Source: Candidatus Obscuribacterales bacterium (GTDB taxonomy: Bacteria > Cyanobacteriota > Vampirovibrionia > Obscuribacterales > Obscuribacteraceae). From it: DNA of 40,803 nucleotides. Positions 25,008-33,627 of this stretch are shown here, piece by piece. The stretch covers positions 1 through 40,803 of the forward strand of contig JAIETZ010000012.1 of NCBI GenBank assembly GCA_019744775.1, read 5' to 3'. Within the stretch, counting starts at the first letter, position 1; each line of letters begins with the position of its first letter. The notes under the pieces were generated by a model that did no database searches, was not told where the DNA came from, and worked only from the letters and a program-made list of their open reading frames with translations. The position numbers and the translations under genes were made by a program.

Positions 25008-25123
25008 CGGGGTACACGAAACGCTTACCTTTTTAATCAGTTTTGGACAATTGCCTTCCTGAAAGTTGGGCGTTTTTGTGTTGGTGAAGATCCTCCTTTG
25101 CGCTCAATGAATACAAGCGCGTT

Positions 25124-25151
25124 ATTGTACAGACTTTTCGAACACGATCAA
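25124..25151 (-). promoter_or_regulatory. Promoter of the polyamine operon
   Basis: On the minus strand TTGATC (25146-25151) and TACAAT (25124-25129) are 16 bp apart. Transcription would start near 25117, leaving a leader of about 218 nt before speH. The rest of 24900-25252 holds no gene I would accept. Confidence 0.5.
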
Positions 25152-25222
25152 CCCTTTACCCAAAATCGTTACATTCGAAACAACCACTTGGACGAGCATG
25201 CTCAGGCAATGTTCCCGCAGTA

Positions 25223-25242
25223 AATTGAATATATATTCAATT
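25223..25242. repeat. 20-bp AT-rich perfect palindrome
   Basis: AATTGAAT, ATAT, ATTCAATT make a perfect 20-bp palindrome between the end of the VWA gene and the polyamine operon promoter, about 72 bp upstream of its -35. It could be an operator or a hairpin ending the VWA transcript. There is no T run on the minus strand. Confidence 0.4.
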
Positions 25243-25252
25243 GTAATTGCAC

Positions 25253-26320
25253 TTACCTATGCCGCATTGCTGGTCTAACCGCCGGAATCTTTGGTTTGGA
25301 TTTGGCTTTTGGTGGAGCTGTTTTAGCAACGGCCGGCATGTGTTCCTTGATGGAAGCAACAAGTGCTCCAAGTAAGCCAAGTCTCTGCAGCTCGTAGAAA
25401 CTCTTGCAGTCGACGATATCGTACTTTGCGCCCTGCCTGCGTAATTGCTGATCAAACTCACGCAGATTGTCTCCGCCGTCGTGACCGACCTGCAAAAATG
25501 TGATGGCAATTTGATCTGGGCTCCTCATCTGCCAAGTTGCCTGTTTAATTACGTCGGCTACCTTTTCCGGATCATTGGGTTCACCATCGCTGACAATAGC
25601 AATTGCCAGGGGTTTCGATCCCATTGCTCCTCTGAAGTAAGCATCGAAAATTTCGCGCAACGCACCTTCCGGGTGAGTGCCTATCTTCAAGTGCGTTCGC
25701 TCGAAGAGCTGACGCATCTGTCCAAGACTCACATTAGGGTATATATCATAGCTGTGAGAAAAGAGTCCCAAAGTGAATCGCTCATTCAAAACACCGGCTG
25801 TTTGTTCGGAGAATAATTCTGCCTGGTCTTGAATCCAGCGCCAACGACTGATATGTCCCGGACAATCTTTCTCATGCATGGAAGTTGATCTATCAACCAG
25901 TATTGCCACATTGCGCGTTGATAAAAGCTGCAACTGACTTGTCGTAGTCATCGGCGTGCCACCGATATCGACAGTGGCACCAAAGTTGCTTGGTCCACGA
26001 TTGAAGACACCTCCACCAAGCGGAGCCGTGTCATAGACACCTGAATTAAGAGATCCGTGGTCGCTGACGCCACTATCCAACGAGCCCTGATCTCGAATAC
26101 CCGAGTCCATGCGTCCGCGTTGCGTCTGTGGAACATACTCGTTGTCATAGACAGGCGCTCTAAGTCCTGTTCGGCTTACGCCACCTTGATATGGCTGCCG
26201 TTGAATTCTAGTCGGTGATTGATAGGTGGACGCCATTGTCCCATCAGCCGACCAAGAAGGCACAGCGATAGCCACACATGCCAAAGTAACAATTAAATTG
26301 AGTGCCTTATTAATAGCCAT
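25253..26320 (-). CDS. Secreted VWA-domain protein with decapeptide repeats
   Basis: A 355-residue exported protein. Residues 1-25 form a signal peptide (cleavage near PSWSA). Residues 72-111 hold four decapeptide repeats of the form DSGIRDQGSL, DSGVSDHGSL, NSGVYDTAPL and GGGVFNRGPS. A VWA domain follows (about 136-310), with a MIDAS DRSTS at 143-147 and SDGEPND near 244. A Pro/Lys/Ala-rich tail (KTAPPKAKSKPK) ends the protein. The ATG at 26320 was chosen because the signal peptide begins there; the ribosome site is weak. It is third after the LolA-like and helical genes on the same strand. It probably binds a partner in the periplasm or outside. Confidence 0.85.
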   Translation of the reverse strand: MAINKALNLIVTLACVAIAVPSWSADGTMASTYQSPTRIQRQPYQGGVSRTGLRAPVYDNEYVPQTQRGRMDSGIRDQGSLDSGVSDHGSLNSGVYDTAPLGGGVFNRGPSNFGATVDIGGTPMTTTSQLQLLSTRNVAILVDRSTSMHEKDCPGHISRWRWIQDQAELFSEQTAGVLNERFTLGLFSHSYDIYPNVSLGQMRQLFERTHLKIGTHPEGALREIFDAYFRGAMGSKPLAIAIVSDGEPNDPEKVADVIKQATWQMRSPDQIAITFLQVGHDGGDNLREFDQQLRRQGAKYDIVDCKSFYELQRLGLLGALVASIKEHMPAVAKTAPPKAKSKPKIPAVRPAMRHR

Positions 26321-26397
26321 TTCCCAAACCCACGCCAAGGGCAACAGTAGCTATGACGCTACCGTCGCCCAAAAGTTCCCTTAAATTCAAATTCTAT

Positions 26398-27075
26398 TTA
26401 GGTTGAGGGCTTGGCAGTGCCCGATGCTGACTTGTGATGATGCGCTTGCATTAAGTGATGCACCAGCATTCTCAAATGCTCCAACTTTTGAGCATCGTTA
26501 TAAATAGCTACTGCCTGACTAGCAACAAGTTGGTTGTTGCCTGTCTCATTAGCCAACGAGTCGTTGATCTTATCTAGTGCCATATTTAAATTTGTAACCG
26601 TGTCGGACCATTCTTTCCAACGTCTATCAAACTGAGCTTTGCTTATATTCGGTACGGAAACGGCATACAAACCATTCTCAACATCTTTCACATCGTTACC
26701 CATGAGACGAATGAGAGGTTCCATCGAACCAATGAAAAATACCAGCCATTCACGTCTTGCCGGCAAGTAGTCTTCCTTAAAATTCAGCCCTTCAGTTGTC
26801 AGCGTCTTTGGTTCGATAATCCGACCAGGTGAGTTGATCGGTAATTCTTTACGGGTGGCTTCCAAGAAAATGAATACGGCCTGTTGCTGTATCTGCTTGA
26901 GACAAAGTCCCACATCTCTTATGTCGCCCATCGTCACGACATATTCTCCTGTCTCCTTAGCATCGGTCACCTTGTCCGCGTAGGCAGAAGTATTGCTGGA
27001 AGCAATGATGGCGATTAATGCAGCAATTGCAAACGCTGACCCTTTTTTAGCTTTCATTTTTCCGACACCAAACAT
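26398..27075 (-). CDS. Secreted helical protein, paralogue of the one at 12.7 kb
   Basis: A 225-residue exported protein of the same unrecognised family as 12727-13386. MFGVGKMKAKKGSAFAIAAL begins a signal peptide with cleavage after SAYA. The mature part is mostly helical. Shared landmarks are EATRK, SPGRIIEP, LPARREW and SQAVAIYNDAQKLEHLR, in the same order as in the paralogue. A His-rich end (MQAHHHK) could bind metal. AAGGAG six bases before the ATG fixes the start at 27075, 14 nt after the stop of the LolA-like gene. A VWA gene follows, as in the other locus. Confidence 0.75.
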   Translation of the reverse strand: MFGVGKMKAKKGSAFAIAALIAIIASSNTSAYADKVTDAKETGEYVVTMGDIRDVGLCLKQIQQQAVFIFLEATRKELPINSPGRIIEPKTLTTEGLNFKEDYLPARREWLVFFIGSMEPLIRLMGNDVKDVENGLYAVSVPNISKAQFDRRWKEWSDTVTNLNMALDKINDSLANETGNNQLVASQAVAIYNDAQKLEHLRMLVHHLMQAHHHKSASGTAKPST

Positions 27076-27089
27076 ATCGTTCTCCTTGG

Positions 27090-27830
27090 TCACAGCTTGA
27101 AAGTGCTGTCACTCACACCTTTATTAGTCACTAAATTCTTAAAAGCAACAGTACTCAAAATTTTGCCGTTGTTAAAATACGCCCACTCAACAGGTATGAA
27201 CGAGTGCGGATTGACTAAAAGTCTCTCTGTACGCACATTCTTATCCGGACCTTCAAAGACATCAATTACTACAACTGAATCATCTCCGTGCAAGGTAGTT
27301 GCTGCAACAGGTGCCTTAGTCACCTTGCAGACAGCTCCACTTGCCAGTTTTGACTGCAAGTCTGAAATCAATGATGCAAAATCAGACTTAACAGCACTAG
27401 TACCGCTAGGTAGACGCAGCATACGTGAATTTTCATCGAGCGTCATTTGCATGGCATGCAACAGTCCGCCGCCTGCAGCTTTAATGGTGCCATCGGCTTG
27501 TCTGACAATTATTGAGCCATTGCGAAAATCCTGAGAAACAACTTCAATGCGCACCATACCCGGCTTTTTAAAGTAAAACCTTGCAGCCGCCTCTTTGGGC
27601 TTACCTGTACGCCAACTCACCTGCGAACAATCATATTGATAATCGGTCAAGCCTTGAACCTTATCAAGCAACTTGCCGACTATTTGCCCGCCATCGACCG
27701 TGGACTGACTGTCCACATTTATATCGGCAATGCCGCACTGCACCTGCGGAGCATCCTGAGCGACAGATTGCAGCTGAAAGCCAATTATTGCAGATATAAA
27801 TGCAAGACTGAAGAGTGCCTTGAACTTCAT
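27090..27830 (-). CDS. LolA-like (DUF1571-type) secreted protein
   Basis: A 246-residue secreted protein. MKFKALFSLAFISAIIGFQL is a signal peptide ending near SVAQ. The body resembles LolA/LolB-fold proteins such as DUF1571, with YQYDCSQVSWRTGKPKEAAA, FYFKKPGMVRIEVVSQDF, GSIIVRQADGTIKA and the late strand FIPVEWAYFNNGKI. Such folds carry lipids or lipoproteins in the periplasm; the real cargo is unknown. The start at 27830 is preferred because it begins the signal peptide with GGGAA five bases ahead; an ATG at 27851 is an alternative. It leads the run into the helical protein and the VWA protein. Confidence 0.75.
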   Translation of the reverse strand: MKFKALFSLAFISAIIGFQLQSVAQDAPQVQCGIADINVDSQSTVDGGQIVGKLLDKVQGLTDYQYDCSQVSWRTGKPKEAAARFYFKKPGMVRIEVVSQDFRNGSIIVRQADGTIKAAGGGLLHAMQMTLDENSRMLRLPSGTSAVKSDFASLISDLQSKLASGAVCKVTKAPVAATTLHGDDSVVVIDVFEGPDKNVRTERLLVNPHSFIPVEWAYFNNGKILSTVAFKNLVTNKGVSDSTFKL

Positions 27831-27877
27831 ACGTTTCCCAATACCGACCATCGCCTAGATTACTCCGAATATGCCAT

Positions 27878-27923
27878 AAGTCAGTCGGGGAAACAATTAA
27901 AAGTTAACTTCCGTTACTGACTT
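27878..27923. repeat. Inverted repeat between mtnA and the LolA-like gene
   Basis: AAGTCAGT (27878-27885) and ACTGACTT (27916-27923) are a perfect 8-bp inverted repeat with a 30-nt loop and a 3-bp inner pairing. It could form a loose hairpin at the mtnA 3' end or serve as an operator. No T run. Confidence 0.25.
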
Positions 27924-27930
27924 TATCTAT

Positions 27931-29031
27931 TCAGCCAACCAACTCGCGCAGCGCTTCTTTAATTGACTGCTGATAGAAACTCCTTAGTACTCCGGCCTCG
28001 GTAATGATTGCAGAAATTAGATTAGCCGGAGTCACATCAAATGCCGGGTTGTAAACCTTGGCACCTCGTGGTGCCATCAATTGCCCATGAAGCTGAATAA
28101 CTTCGTCAGCTTCACGTTCTTCAATTGGTATCTCAACTCCACTTGCAATAAGTGGATCAATTGTTGACAAAGGCGCTGCAACATAGAAAGGGATTTTGTG
28201 ATAATTTGCCAGTACCGCAAGATTATAAGTACCAATTTTATTTGCGGTATCACCATTGGTGGCAATTCGGTCTGCTCCTACTACAACCAGATCAATTTTT
28301 CCCTCAGACATCAAGTGTCCGACCATTGAATCAGTGACTATTATTGGCTCGAAACCATCTTGCAATAATTCCCACGCAGTAAGACGCAAGCCCTGTTGCC
28401 TGGGTCTTGTTTCGGCAGTATAAACAGTCAAGTCAGAGCCATTTAAACGCGCAGAAAGAATAACACCCAAAGCGGTGCCCCAACCGCAAGTAGCTAGTGA
28501 TCCCGCGTTGCAATGAGTCAGCACTCCTGCTTTTTTGCCGACAAGCTGTGCACCGAAATCACTTAAGCGCTTATTGATATTGAAATGCTCAACGATCATG
28601 CCTTCAGCATCTGCACACATCTTATCGGCAATAGTCCCGACACTTGCGTCTTTCTCTTCGGCAAATCGATGAATGCGTTCTAGTCCCCATCGCAAATTAA
28701 CAGCTGTCGGCCTTGTTTTTTCAAGAGTATTTCTTGCTTCGGCAACACTTGCCAAAAATCGTTCATGTCCCACGCTTGCTTCAGCCAGGCGCTTAGCCTC
28801 CCAGGCAAGCCCTAGAGCCCCGGCAACGCCAATTGAAGGCGCTCCGCGCACAACCATATCCTTGATGGCAAAACACATGTCCTGAAGCGCTGTAGCATCG
28901 AAATCTTCAACCGCCTCAGGAATTTTGCGCTGGTCAAGCAGCACTATCCGCCCATCGACAACGCGAATAGGCATAACAGAAGGGACCAGGCTTTCGCCTG
29001 ATCCCTTTTTGTAAGTCGCATCAAAGGACAT
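27931..29031 (-). CDS. mtnA: Methylthioribose-1-phosphate isomerase
   Basis: A 366-residue eIF2B-like sugar-phosphate isomerase that converts 5-methylthioribose-1-phosphate to the ribulose form in methionine salvage. The catalytic Cys174 is in THCNAGSLAT and Asp254 is in VGADRIATNGDTANKIGT. MVVRGAPSIGVAGALGLAW is the N-terminal signature. The start has AAGGA about eight bases ahead. It begins 14 nt after ftsZ on the same strand. The methylthioadenosine it recycles arises from aminopropyl transfer with decarboxylated SAM, which the speH product nearby makes, so it fits the polyamine genes 3 kb downstream. Confidence 0.95.
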   Translation of the reverse strand: MSFDATYKKGSGESLVPSVMPIRVVDGRIVLLDQRKIPEAVEDFDATALQDMCFAIKDMVVRGAPSIGVAGALGLAWEAKRLAEASVGHERFLASVAEARNTLEKTRPTAVNLRWGLERIHRFAEEKDASVGTIADKMCADAEGMIVEHFNINKRLSDFGAQLVGKKAGVLTHCNAGSLATCGWGTALGVILSARLNGSDLTVYTAETRPRQQGLRLTAWELLQDGFEPIIVTDSMVGHLMSEGKIDLVVVGADRIATNGDTANKIGTYNLAVLANYHKIPFYVAAPLSTIDPLIASGVEIPIEEREADEVIQLHGQLMAPRGAKVYNPAFDVTPANLISAIITEAGVLRSFYQQSIKEALRELVG

Positions 29032-29045
29032 TGAGTCCGTCCTTA

Positions 29046-30173
29046 TTACTTACCTTGTCTTGCTCTCAAGAATTCCGGAATGTCCAGAATGTCGGAGGCT
29101 ATTTTCTTGAACTCGCCGCCGGCAGGTTGTCTTTGAGGAGCCGGAGCGCTCAAAGTGCTGGCTTGAGTGCGAGCAGCTGCTCTTGCTTGCGGTTGCATAG
29201 CCATATCAAAGCCTGTGGCAATGACAGTGATGAGCACTTCGCCATGCAATTTGTCATCGATAACAGAACCGAAGATGATGTTGGCATCATCAGATACTGC
29301 TTCGTAAATGACATTGGCTGCTTCTTGAACTTCATGCAATGTGAGATCCGGTCCGCCGGTGACGGAGAAGATAACACCAGCTGCACCATCGATGGTTGTT
29401 TCGAGCAATGGGCTGTTGATGGCATTGCGAGCAGCTTCCACAGCTCTGCCTTCGCCTGTTGCGCGACCGACACCCATAAGAGCAGAACCAGCTTGTGACA
29501 TGATTGCCTTAACGTCGGCAAAGTCAACGTTAACCAAACCAGGTACTGTGATGATGTCAGAGATACCTTGTACACCTTGCATCAACACACGATCAGCTTC
29601 CATGAATGCTTCTTGCATTGAAGCTCTGTGATCAACAACTTCCAGCAAGCGCTGGTTTGGGATGACAATCAATGTGTCAACACGATTCTTAATTTCTTGA
29701 ATGCCGCCTTCGGCTTGATTCATGCGGCGCTTACCTTCAAACAAGAAAGGTCTTGTCACCACACCTACTGTCAGAGCGCCCAGTTCGCGAGCAATTTCAG
29801 CGACTACTGGAGCAGCACCGGTTCCTGTTCCACCACCCATACCAGCGGCGATGAAAACCATATCGGCACCTTCAAGAGCGGCAGCGATTTCTTCACGGCT
29901 TTCTTCAGCAGCCTTTTGTCCAACTGTTGGATTGCCACCAGCACCAAGACCACGAGTCAGCTTACCACCAATCTGCAGTCTGTTCTTAGCGGCTGCCAGC
30001 TCTAGAGCCTGTGCATCTGTGTTGCAGGTCCAGAACTCAATTCCATTTACGCCGGCGGCAATCATACGATTGACGGCGTTGGAACCAGCACCACCAACAC
30101 CAACTACTTTGATGTTAGCTTTACTATCTGTTCTCGATTTATCGTTACGGTCAGCCACGGGAATGAACCTCAT
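29046..30173 (-). CDS. ftsZ: Cell-division GTPase FtsZ
   Basis: A 375-residue tubulin homologue that forms the division ring. [18 protein letters not shown] is the N-terminal nucleotide-binding part, and [16 protein letters not shown] is the tubulin signature. [11 protein letters not shown] and GDPDLT-like sequence ([11 protein letters not shown]) follow in order. The C-terminal [13 protein letters not shown] is the conserved partner-binding tail after a short linker. ATG at 30173 was chosen; a GTG at 30212 gives 13 more residues, and neither has a strong ribosome site. mtnA follows after 14 nt. No other division gene is near. Confidence 0.96.
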   Translation of the reverse strand: MRFIPVADRNDKSRTDSKANIKVVGVGGAGSNAVNRMIAAGVNGIEFWTCNTDAQALELAAAKNRLQIGGKLTRGLGAGGNPTVGQKAAEESREEIAAALEGADMVFIAAGMGGGTGTGAAPVVAEIARELGALTVGVVTRPFLFEGKRRMNQAEGGIQEIKNRVDTLIVIPNQRLLEVVDHRASMQEAFMEADRVLMQGVQGISDIITVPGLVNVDFADVKAIMSQAGSALMGVGRATGEGRAVEAARNAINSPLLETTIDGAAGVIFSVTGGPDLTLHEVQEAANVIYEAVSDDANIIFGSVIDDKLHGEVLITVIATGFDMAMQPQARAAARTQASTLSAPAPQRQPAGGEFKKIASDILDIPEFLRARQGK

Positions 30174-30286
30174 TGAAGTATCGGCGAAAAAATCTCTCGT
30201 TCGAGAATACACTACTTAGAACTAATACACATAAGACACAGTAAATAAGACGTTAGTACGCCAGTCCATGTCCTGTGAACTCGATA

Positions 30287-30315
30287 ATCGTATTGCCTCA
30301 AGCTCCTATTTGCAA
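30287..30315 (-). promoter_or_regulatory. Promoter of ftsZ
   Basis: On the minus strand TTGCAA (30310-30315) and TACGAT (30287-30292) are 17 bp apart, starting transcription near 30280, about 105 nt before the ATG. The remaining 30213-30485 region holds only short AT-rich hairpins (for example AAAATC/GATTTT at 30433-30450). Confidence 0.45.
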
Positions 30316-30485
30316 GCCAGTAAAGCCCCCATAGGCTTAAGCTTTTCACAGGTTGTCGGGTGTCGGATAAGGTGGCAAAACCAGTTGCCATGCCCTTGAC
30401 TGCCGCTTTTCGGAATTTCCTGGGTCCCGCCAAAAATCCTCTGAGATTTTCGTAAGGAAACTTAAAAGAAGCAGTGTCGGATTTT

Positions 30486-31289
30486 TTAGTGAGCCTTTTT
30501 GCTTAAACCGGCCTTATATTTTTCCAGCCTGGTTTTGCCTTCCGGGTTATTAGGGGCAAGCTTCATAGCCATTTGCTCCCGGGAAATTGCCGCCTGGAAA
30601 TTGCCGCCGGCTGCCTCAATAGCACCTAAAAGGCTCAATGCCTCGGCATTTCTCGTATCAATCTTGACGCACTTCTCCAGGATACGCTTAGCTTCGTCCG
30701 TTTGCCCTTTAGTCACTAAGGCGCTTCCCAGGTAATAACAGGCGTCTGCATCATTGGCGCTTATCTCTAATGCTTTGCGCTCTTCGCGAATTTGCCCGTC
30801 CAAATCGCCATTGAGACCTAAAGCTGCGCCTAAATCACGATGGGCTGCTCCGTCATTGGGATTTACCTTAATTGCCTGCTGAAAGACTTTTGCAGCTTGG
30901 GCAAAATCCTGCTTTCGTGCCAGCAACTGTCCCAATCTTCTTGGTACTTCTGAACTTGTCGGGCAGGCTTTCATGCCTTTGCGCAATGTCTCCATAGCGC
31001 CGTCAATGTCTCTTCCTCTCAATTGCGCACGTGCCAGTCCGCAATAAGCTTCTCCGCTCGTGCCGCTAAGCTTTATAGCCTGACGGAATTGCTCAATTGC
31101 TCCATTGGCATTGCCGGACATTATGTACGCATCGCCCAACTCCAGCCTGTTTTGCAGGCTTTGCGGATTAGCCTCGACGGCTAATTTATAGCGAGTAACC
31201 ATGCGTTGGATGTCTTCGGACTCCTGGCTGGCTAACGATGGTTGGCAAGAGAAAATCACCAGCGCGGCAATCAATAGCAATTGAATCAA
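30486..31289 (-). CDS. Secreted TPR-repeat protein
   Basis: A 267-residue protein. LIQLLLIAALVIFSCQPSLA is a signal peptide or lipoprotein leader (Cys in IFSC, though a weak lipobox). About six TPR motifs follow, for example AIEQFRQAIKLSGTSGEAY, AAKVFQQAIKVNPNDGAAH and AKRILEKCVKIDTRNAEAL. TPR arrays bind proteins; the partner is unknown. The start is placed at a TTG (31289) with TAGGAG upstream at about seven bases. An ATG at 31346 would add 19 residues and lacks a good ribosome site. It sits 92 bp from a second TPR gene, likely on the same transcript. Confidence 0.82.
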   Translation of the reverse strand: MIQLLLIAALVIFSCQPSLASQESEDIQRMVTRYKLAVEANPQSLQNRLELGDAYIMSGNANGAIEQFRQAIKLSGTSGEAYCGLARAQLRGRDIDGAMETLRKGMKACPTSSEVPRRLGQLLARKQDFAQAAKVFQQAIKVNPNDGAAHRDLGAALGLNGDLDGQIREERKALEISANDADACYYLGSALVTKGQTDEAKRILEKCVKIDTRNAEALSLLGAIEAAGGNFQAAISREQMAMKLAPNNPEGKTRLEKYKAGLSKKAH

Positions 31290-31381
31290 AACATATCTCC
31301 TATATATATAGATTAGGTATCCATTAATAGCGCTTTGGACATCCATTGTATGCGGAATAGTTCCATTTTAGATATGAATAA

Positions 31382-32266
31382 CTAAAAGTCCACGCCTGTC
31401 TTGGCAGCCACGTTCTTTTTGAGCATGCGATCCAAAATCATGCGGCAGCCGGGATCTTTCGGATTTATCTTGATGGCGCTACGGTAGGCGGCTTCAGATT
31501 TTTCAGTGTCACCCAATTGTTCATAGGCAGCACCTAAAACTAAGTACGACCAGTAATTCTTTGGAAACATCTCAATTGCACGCTTCTGCAAAGCAATTAC
31601 AGATTTAGCATCACCTTGACGCAACAAGCACTTGCCTAAGCCGACATATGCCATGAAGTGTCTAGGATTAAGTTCAATCGTACGCCTGTATTCCAAAGCT
31701 GCTTCGTCGTACTGCTCATTAAGCTCATAGACTGTGCCCAGATTGAGATGCGCTTCTATATTTATTGGATCTCTTTTGGCTACCAATTGAAAATGCTCTA
31801 GTGCACTTCTGTATTGCTGCACCTGCATATAGCAAAGACCTAAATTACCATGCGCCATCAAATCCTCGGAATTAGCATCGAGAACTGCACGAAACTGTTG
31901 TGCAGCTTCTTCCCAACTGCCTCTTCTCACATAAAAGAGTCCGAGTTCACGATGGACTTCAACGTTCTTGTTATCCAACTTCAAAGCTTCAATAAATTCT
32001 TGCATTGCCGCGTCATCTTGACCAAGACCAGCCAGGGCAGAGGCTTTCATGCAGTGAGCAATAACATTACCCGGGTCCTCTTTTACGGCAATTGTTAGTT
32101 CTTGCAACGCTAACGAATATGCTTGCTCATCAAGATATGCCTTCCCTGTTTGTAGATGTTTGTCACCACTAAACAAAGCAAACGCTTGTTGATTGGGCAA
32201 TAAGAGCTGCGCACTTAAAAAGGCGGCTACACTGCTTAAGACTAGTAAGAGGTTAATTCGTTTCAT
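31382..32266 (-). CDS. Secreted TPR-repeat protein
   Basis: A 294-residue exported protein with a signal peptide (MKRINLLLVLSSVAAFLSAQ) and about seven TPR units that fill the rest, such as ALQELTIAVKEDPGNVIAH, ALEHFQLVAKRDPINIEAHL and ALEYRRTIELNPRHFMAYV. It is a paralogue of the TPR gene just downstream. The ATG at 32266 was used; a GTG six bases ahead is an alternative. A TATAAT on the minus strand at 32279-32284 has no good -35 and would start transcription very near the GTG or ATG. Confidence 0.85.
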   Translation of the reverse strand: MKRINLLLVLSSVAAFLSAQLLLPNQQAFALFSGDKHLQTGKAYLDEQAYSLALQELTIAVKEDPGNVIAHCMKASALAGLGQDDAAMQEFIEALKLDNKNVEVHRELGLFYVRRGSWEEAAQQFRAVLDANSEDLMAHGNLGLCYMQVQQYRSALEHFQLVAKRDPINIEAHLNLGTVYELNEQYDEAALEYRRTIELNPRHFMAYVGLGKCLLRQGDAKSVIALQKRAIEMFPKNYWSYLVLGAAYEQLGDTEKSEAAYRSAIKINPKDPGCRMILDRMLKKNVAAKTGVDF

Positions 32267-32366
32267 ACTCACAGCGACATTATACAGACACTGGCGTTAC
32301 ACGCACACAAAAAATTGAATTTACAAGTTAAGATTATGCTGCCGACAACTTAAGGGGGACGGCAAA

Positions 32367-33623
32367 GTGGAAATTGCAGCAGCCTCTATATTTTTCAAAT
32401 TCGTATTTCCGCCGGCCTTTTACGCATTCCACGGCTGGGTCGCTACAGAGATGGCCATATGGGCGTTATTCCGTCCGTATGAACAGTGGTATTTCCCAGG
32501 CACCAAAATACCTGTTCCATGTACGCCAGGCATTTTTCCTAAACGTCGCAACATCCTTGCCACATCGGTAGCCGGCACCATTACGGACACGCTCTTAACG
32601 ACCGAAGACATTAAAGAGCAAGCGGAGACTCTGGTTACAGAAGCCAATATATACAAAGCCGTTGACATTTTCTTCAATGCAATCTTGAAAGAGTTTCGCG
32701 ATACAACTAAACTGCATAGACTGGCAACTGATTTAGCAGAACTTTCACCTGCTTTATTGCAACACTTGGTTGTTTCAATTATCAAAGGACTGGAAGAAGG
32801 CAAAGAGCGTCGAGTTGCCGTCATTACAGAAAAGATTTTCGATCAGGTAATTCTTTCAACGCGCATATCCTTGGATCAAGCCAATGAAATTAGCAATAAG
32901 CTTCTTGAGACTATTGCCACACCAGAGCGCTTGCGCAAAATTACAATTGCCTTGTTGAGCCCACAAAACATAAGCGCAATTGATGAATCCATTCAAGCTC
33001 ATACATCGGGTCCTTATCGCATACTAGCAAAAATCATTGGCGTTAAAAGAGTCTGCTATGAATGGCGGAATTTCCTAGAGAAGGAACCGGATGAAGCTCA
33101 TCGAGTCATTAGTGAGTTAACAAGACGCTTCGGCATAAGAGATCAACTAGCTATTCAAATAGCAAACTTTGATTTGCGCTCTTTGCCATTGCAACAGATA
33201 TCGGAATTAAAGGCAAGTACCGTAAGAATCGTTGAAAGCTTTTTGCTTGATCATCGCGATGACATTTTAAATGCGGTCAAACAAATTGAAGAAGAGGCTA
33301 TGGGCACCGTTCGCTCGGCAATCATCGGCTTCAATCCGGAATCAATTCCAACGGAATGGCTTGAACGTGCCAAGAAAAATACTGCAGCAATTGCTTATGC
33401 TTACTTAGATCGCGAACTTGGTGAACTTTTGGAAAAGGCCATTCCGGCTTTGGGAATGTATACGCTAATTGCCAGAAAAATTGACTTATTTACGCCTCAA
33501 CAATTAGAGCAACTAATAAAGCGCATTTGCAAACAAGAGCTTAAGTGGCTGGCTATTCTCGGCGGCTTCATTGGCGGCTGGCTAGGACTTGTCCAAGTTG
33601 CCGTAAACGTAGCTTTTCCCTAA
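32367..33623 (+). CDS. DUF445-family membrane protein
   Basis: A 418-residue protein of the DUF445 (YheB-like) family. N-terminal WVATEMAIWALFRPYEQWYF and PCTPGIFPKRRNILA are diagnostic, and the hydrophobic C-terminus ELKWLAILGGFIGGWLGLVQ ends the family fold. Between lies a long helical region with no known catalytic motif. Function is unknown in the family. The GTG at 32367 has GGGGGAC about eight bases ahead. It is divergent from the TPR pair and convergent with the next gene, whose end is 4 bp away. Confidence 0.88.
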   Translation: MEIAAASIFFKFVFPPAFYAFHGWVATEMAIWALFRPYEQWYFPGTKIPVPCTPGIFPKRRNILATSVAGTITDTLLTTEDIKEQAETLVTEANIYKAVDIFFNAILKEFRDTTKLHRLATDLAELSPALLQHLVVSIIKGLEEGKERRVAVITEKIFDQVILSTRISLDQANEISNKLLETIATPERLRKITIALLSPQNISAIDESIQAHTSGPYRILAKIIGVKRVCYEWRNFLEKEPDEAHRVISELTRRFGIRDQLAIQIANFDLRSLPLQQISELKASTVRIVESFLLDHRDDILNAVKQIEEEAMGTVRSAIIGFNPESIPTEWLERAKKNTAAIAYAYLDRELGELLEKAIPALGMYTLIARKIDLFTPQQLEQLIKRICKQELKWLAILGGFIGGWLGLVQVAVNVAFP

Positions 33624-33627
33624 GACC

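Noticed and set aside
25005-25223. 72-residue open frame on the plus strand
   Set aside because: It lies antisense across the polyamine promoter and leader, has no ribosome site, and composition is not gene-like.
30212-30433. 73-residue open frame upstream of ftsZ
   Set aside because: Covers the putative ftsZ promoter, has no plausible start with a ribosome site and no family likeness.
30433-30450. Terminator for the TPR gene
   Set aside because: The stem AAAATC/GATTTT is only 6 bp and mostly AT, so it is too weak to call.
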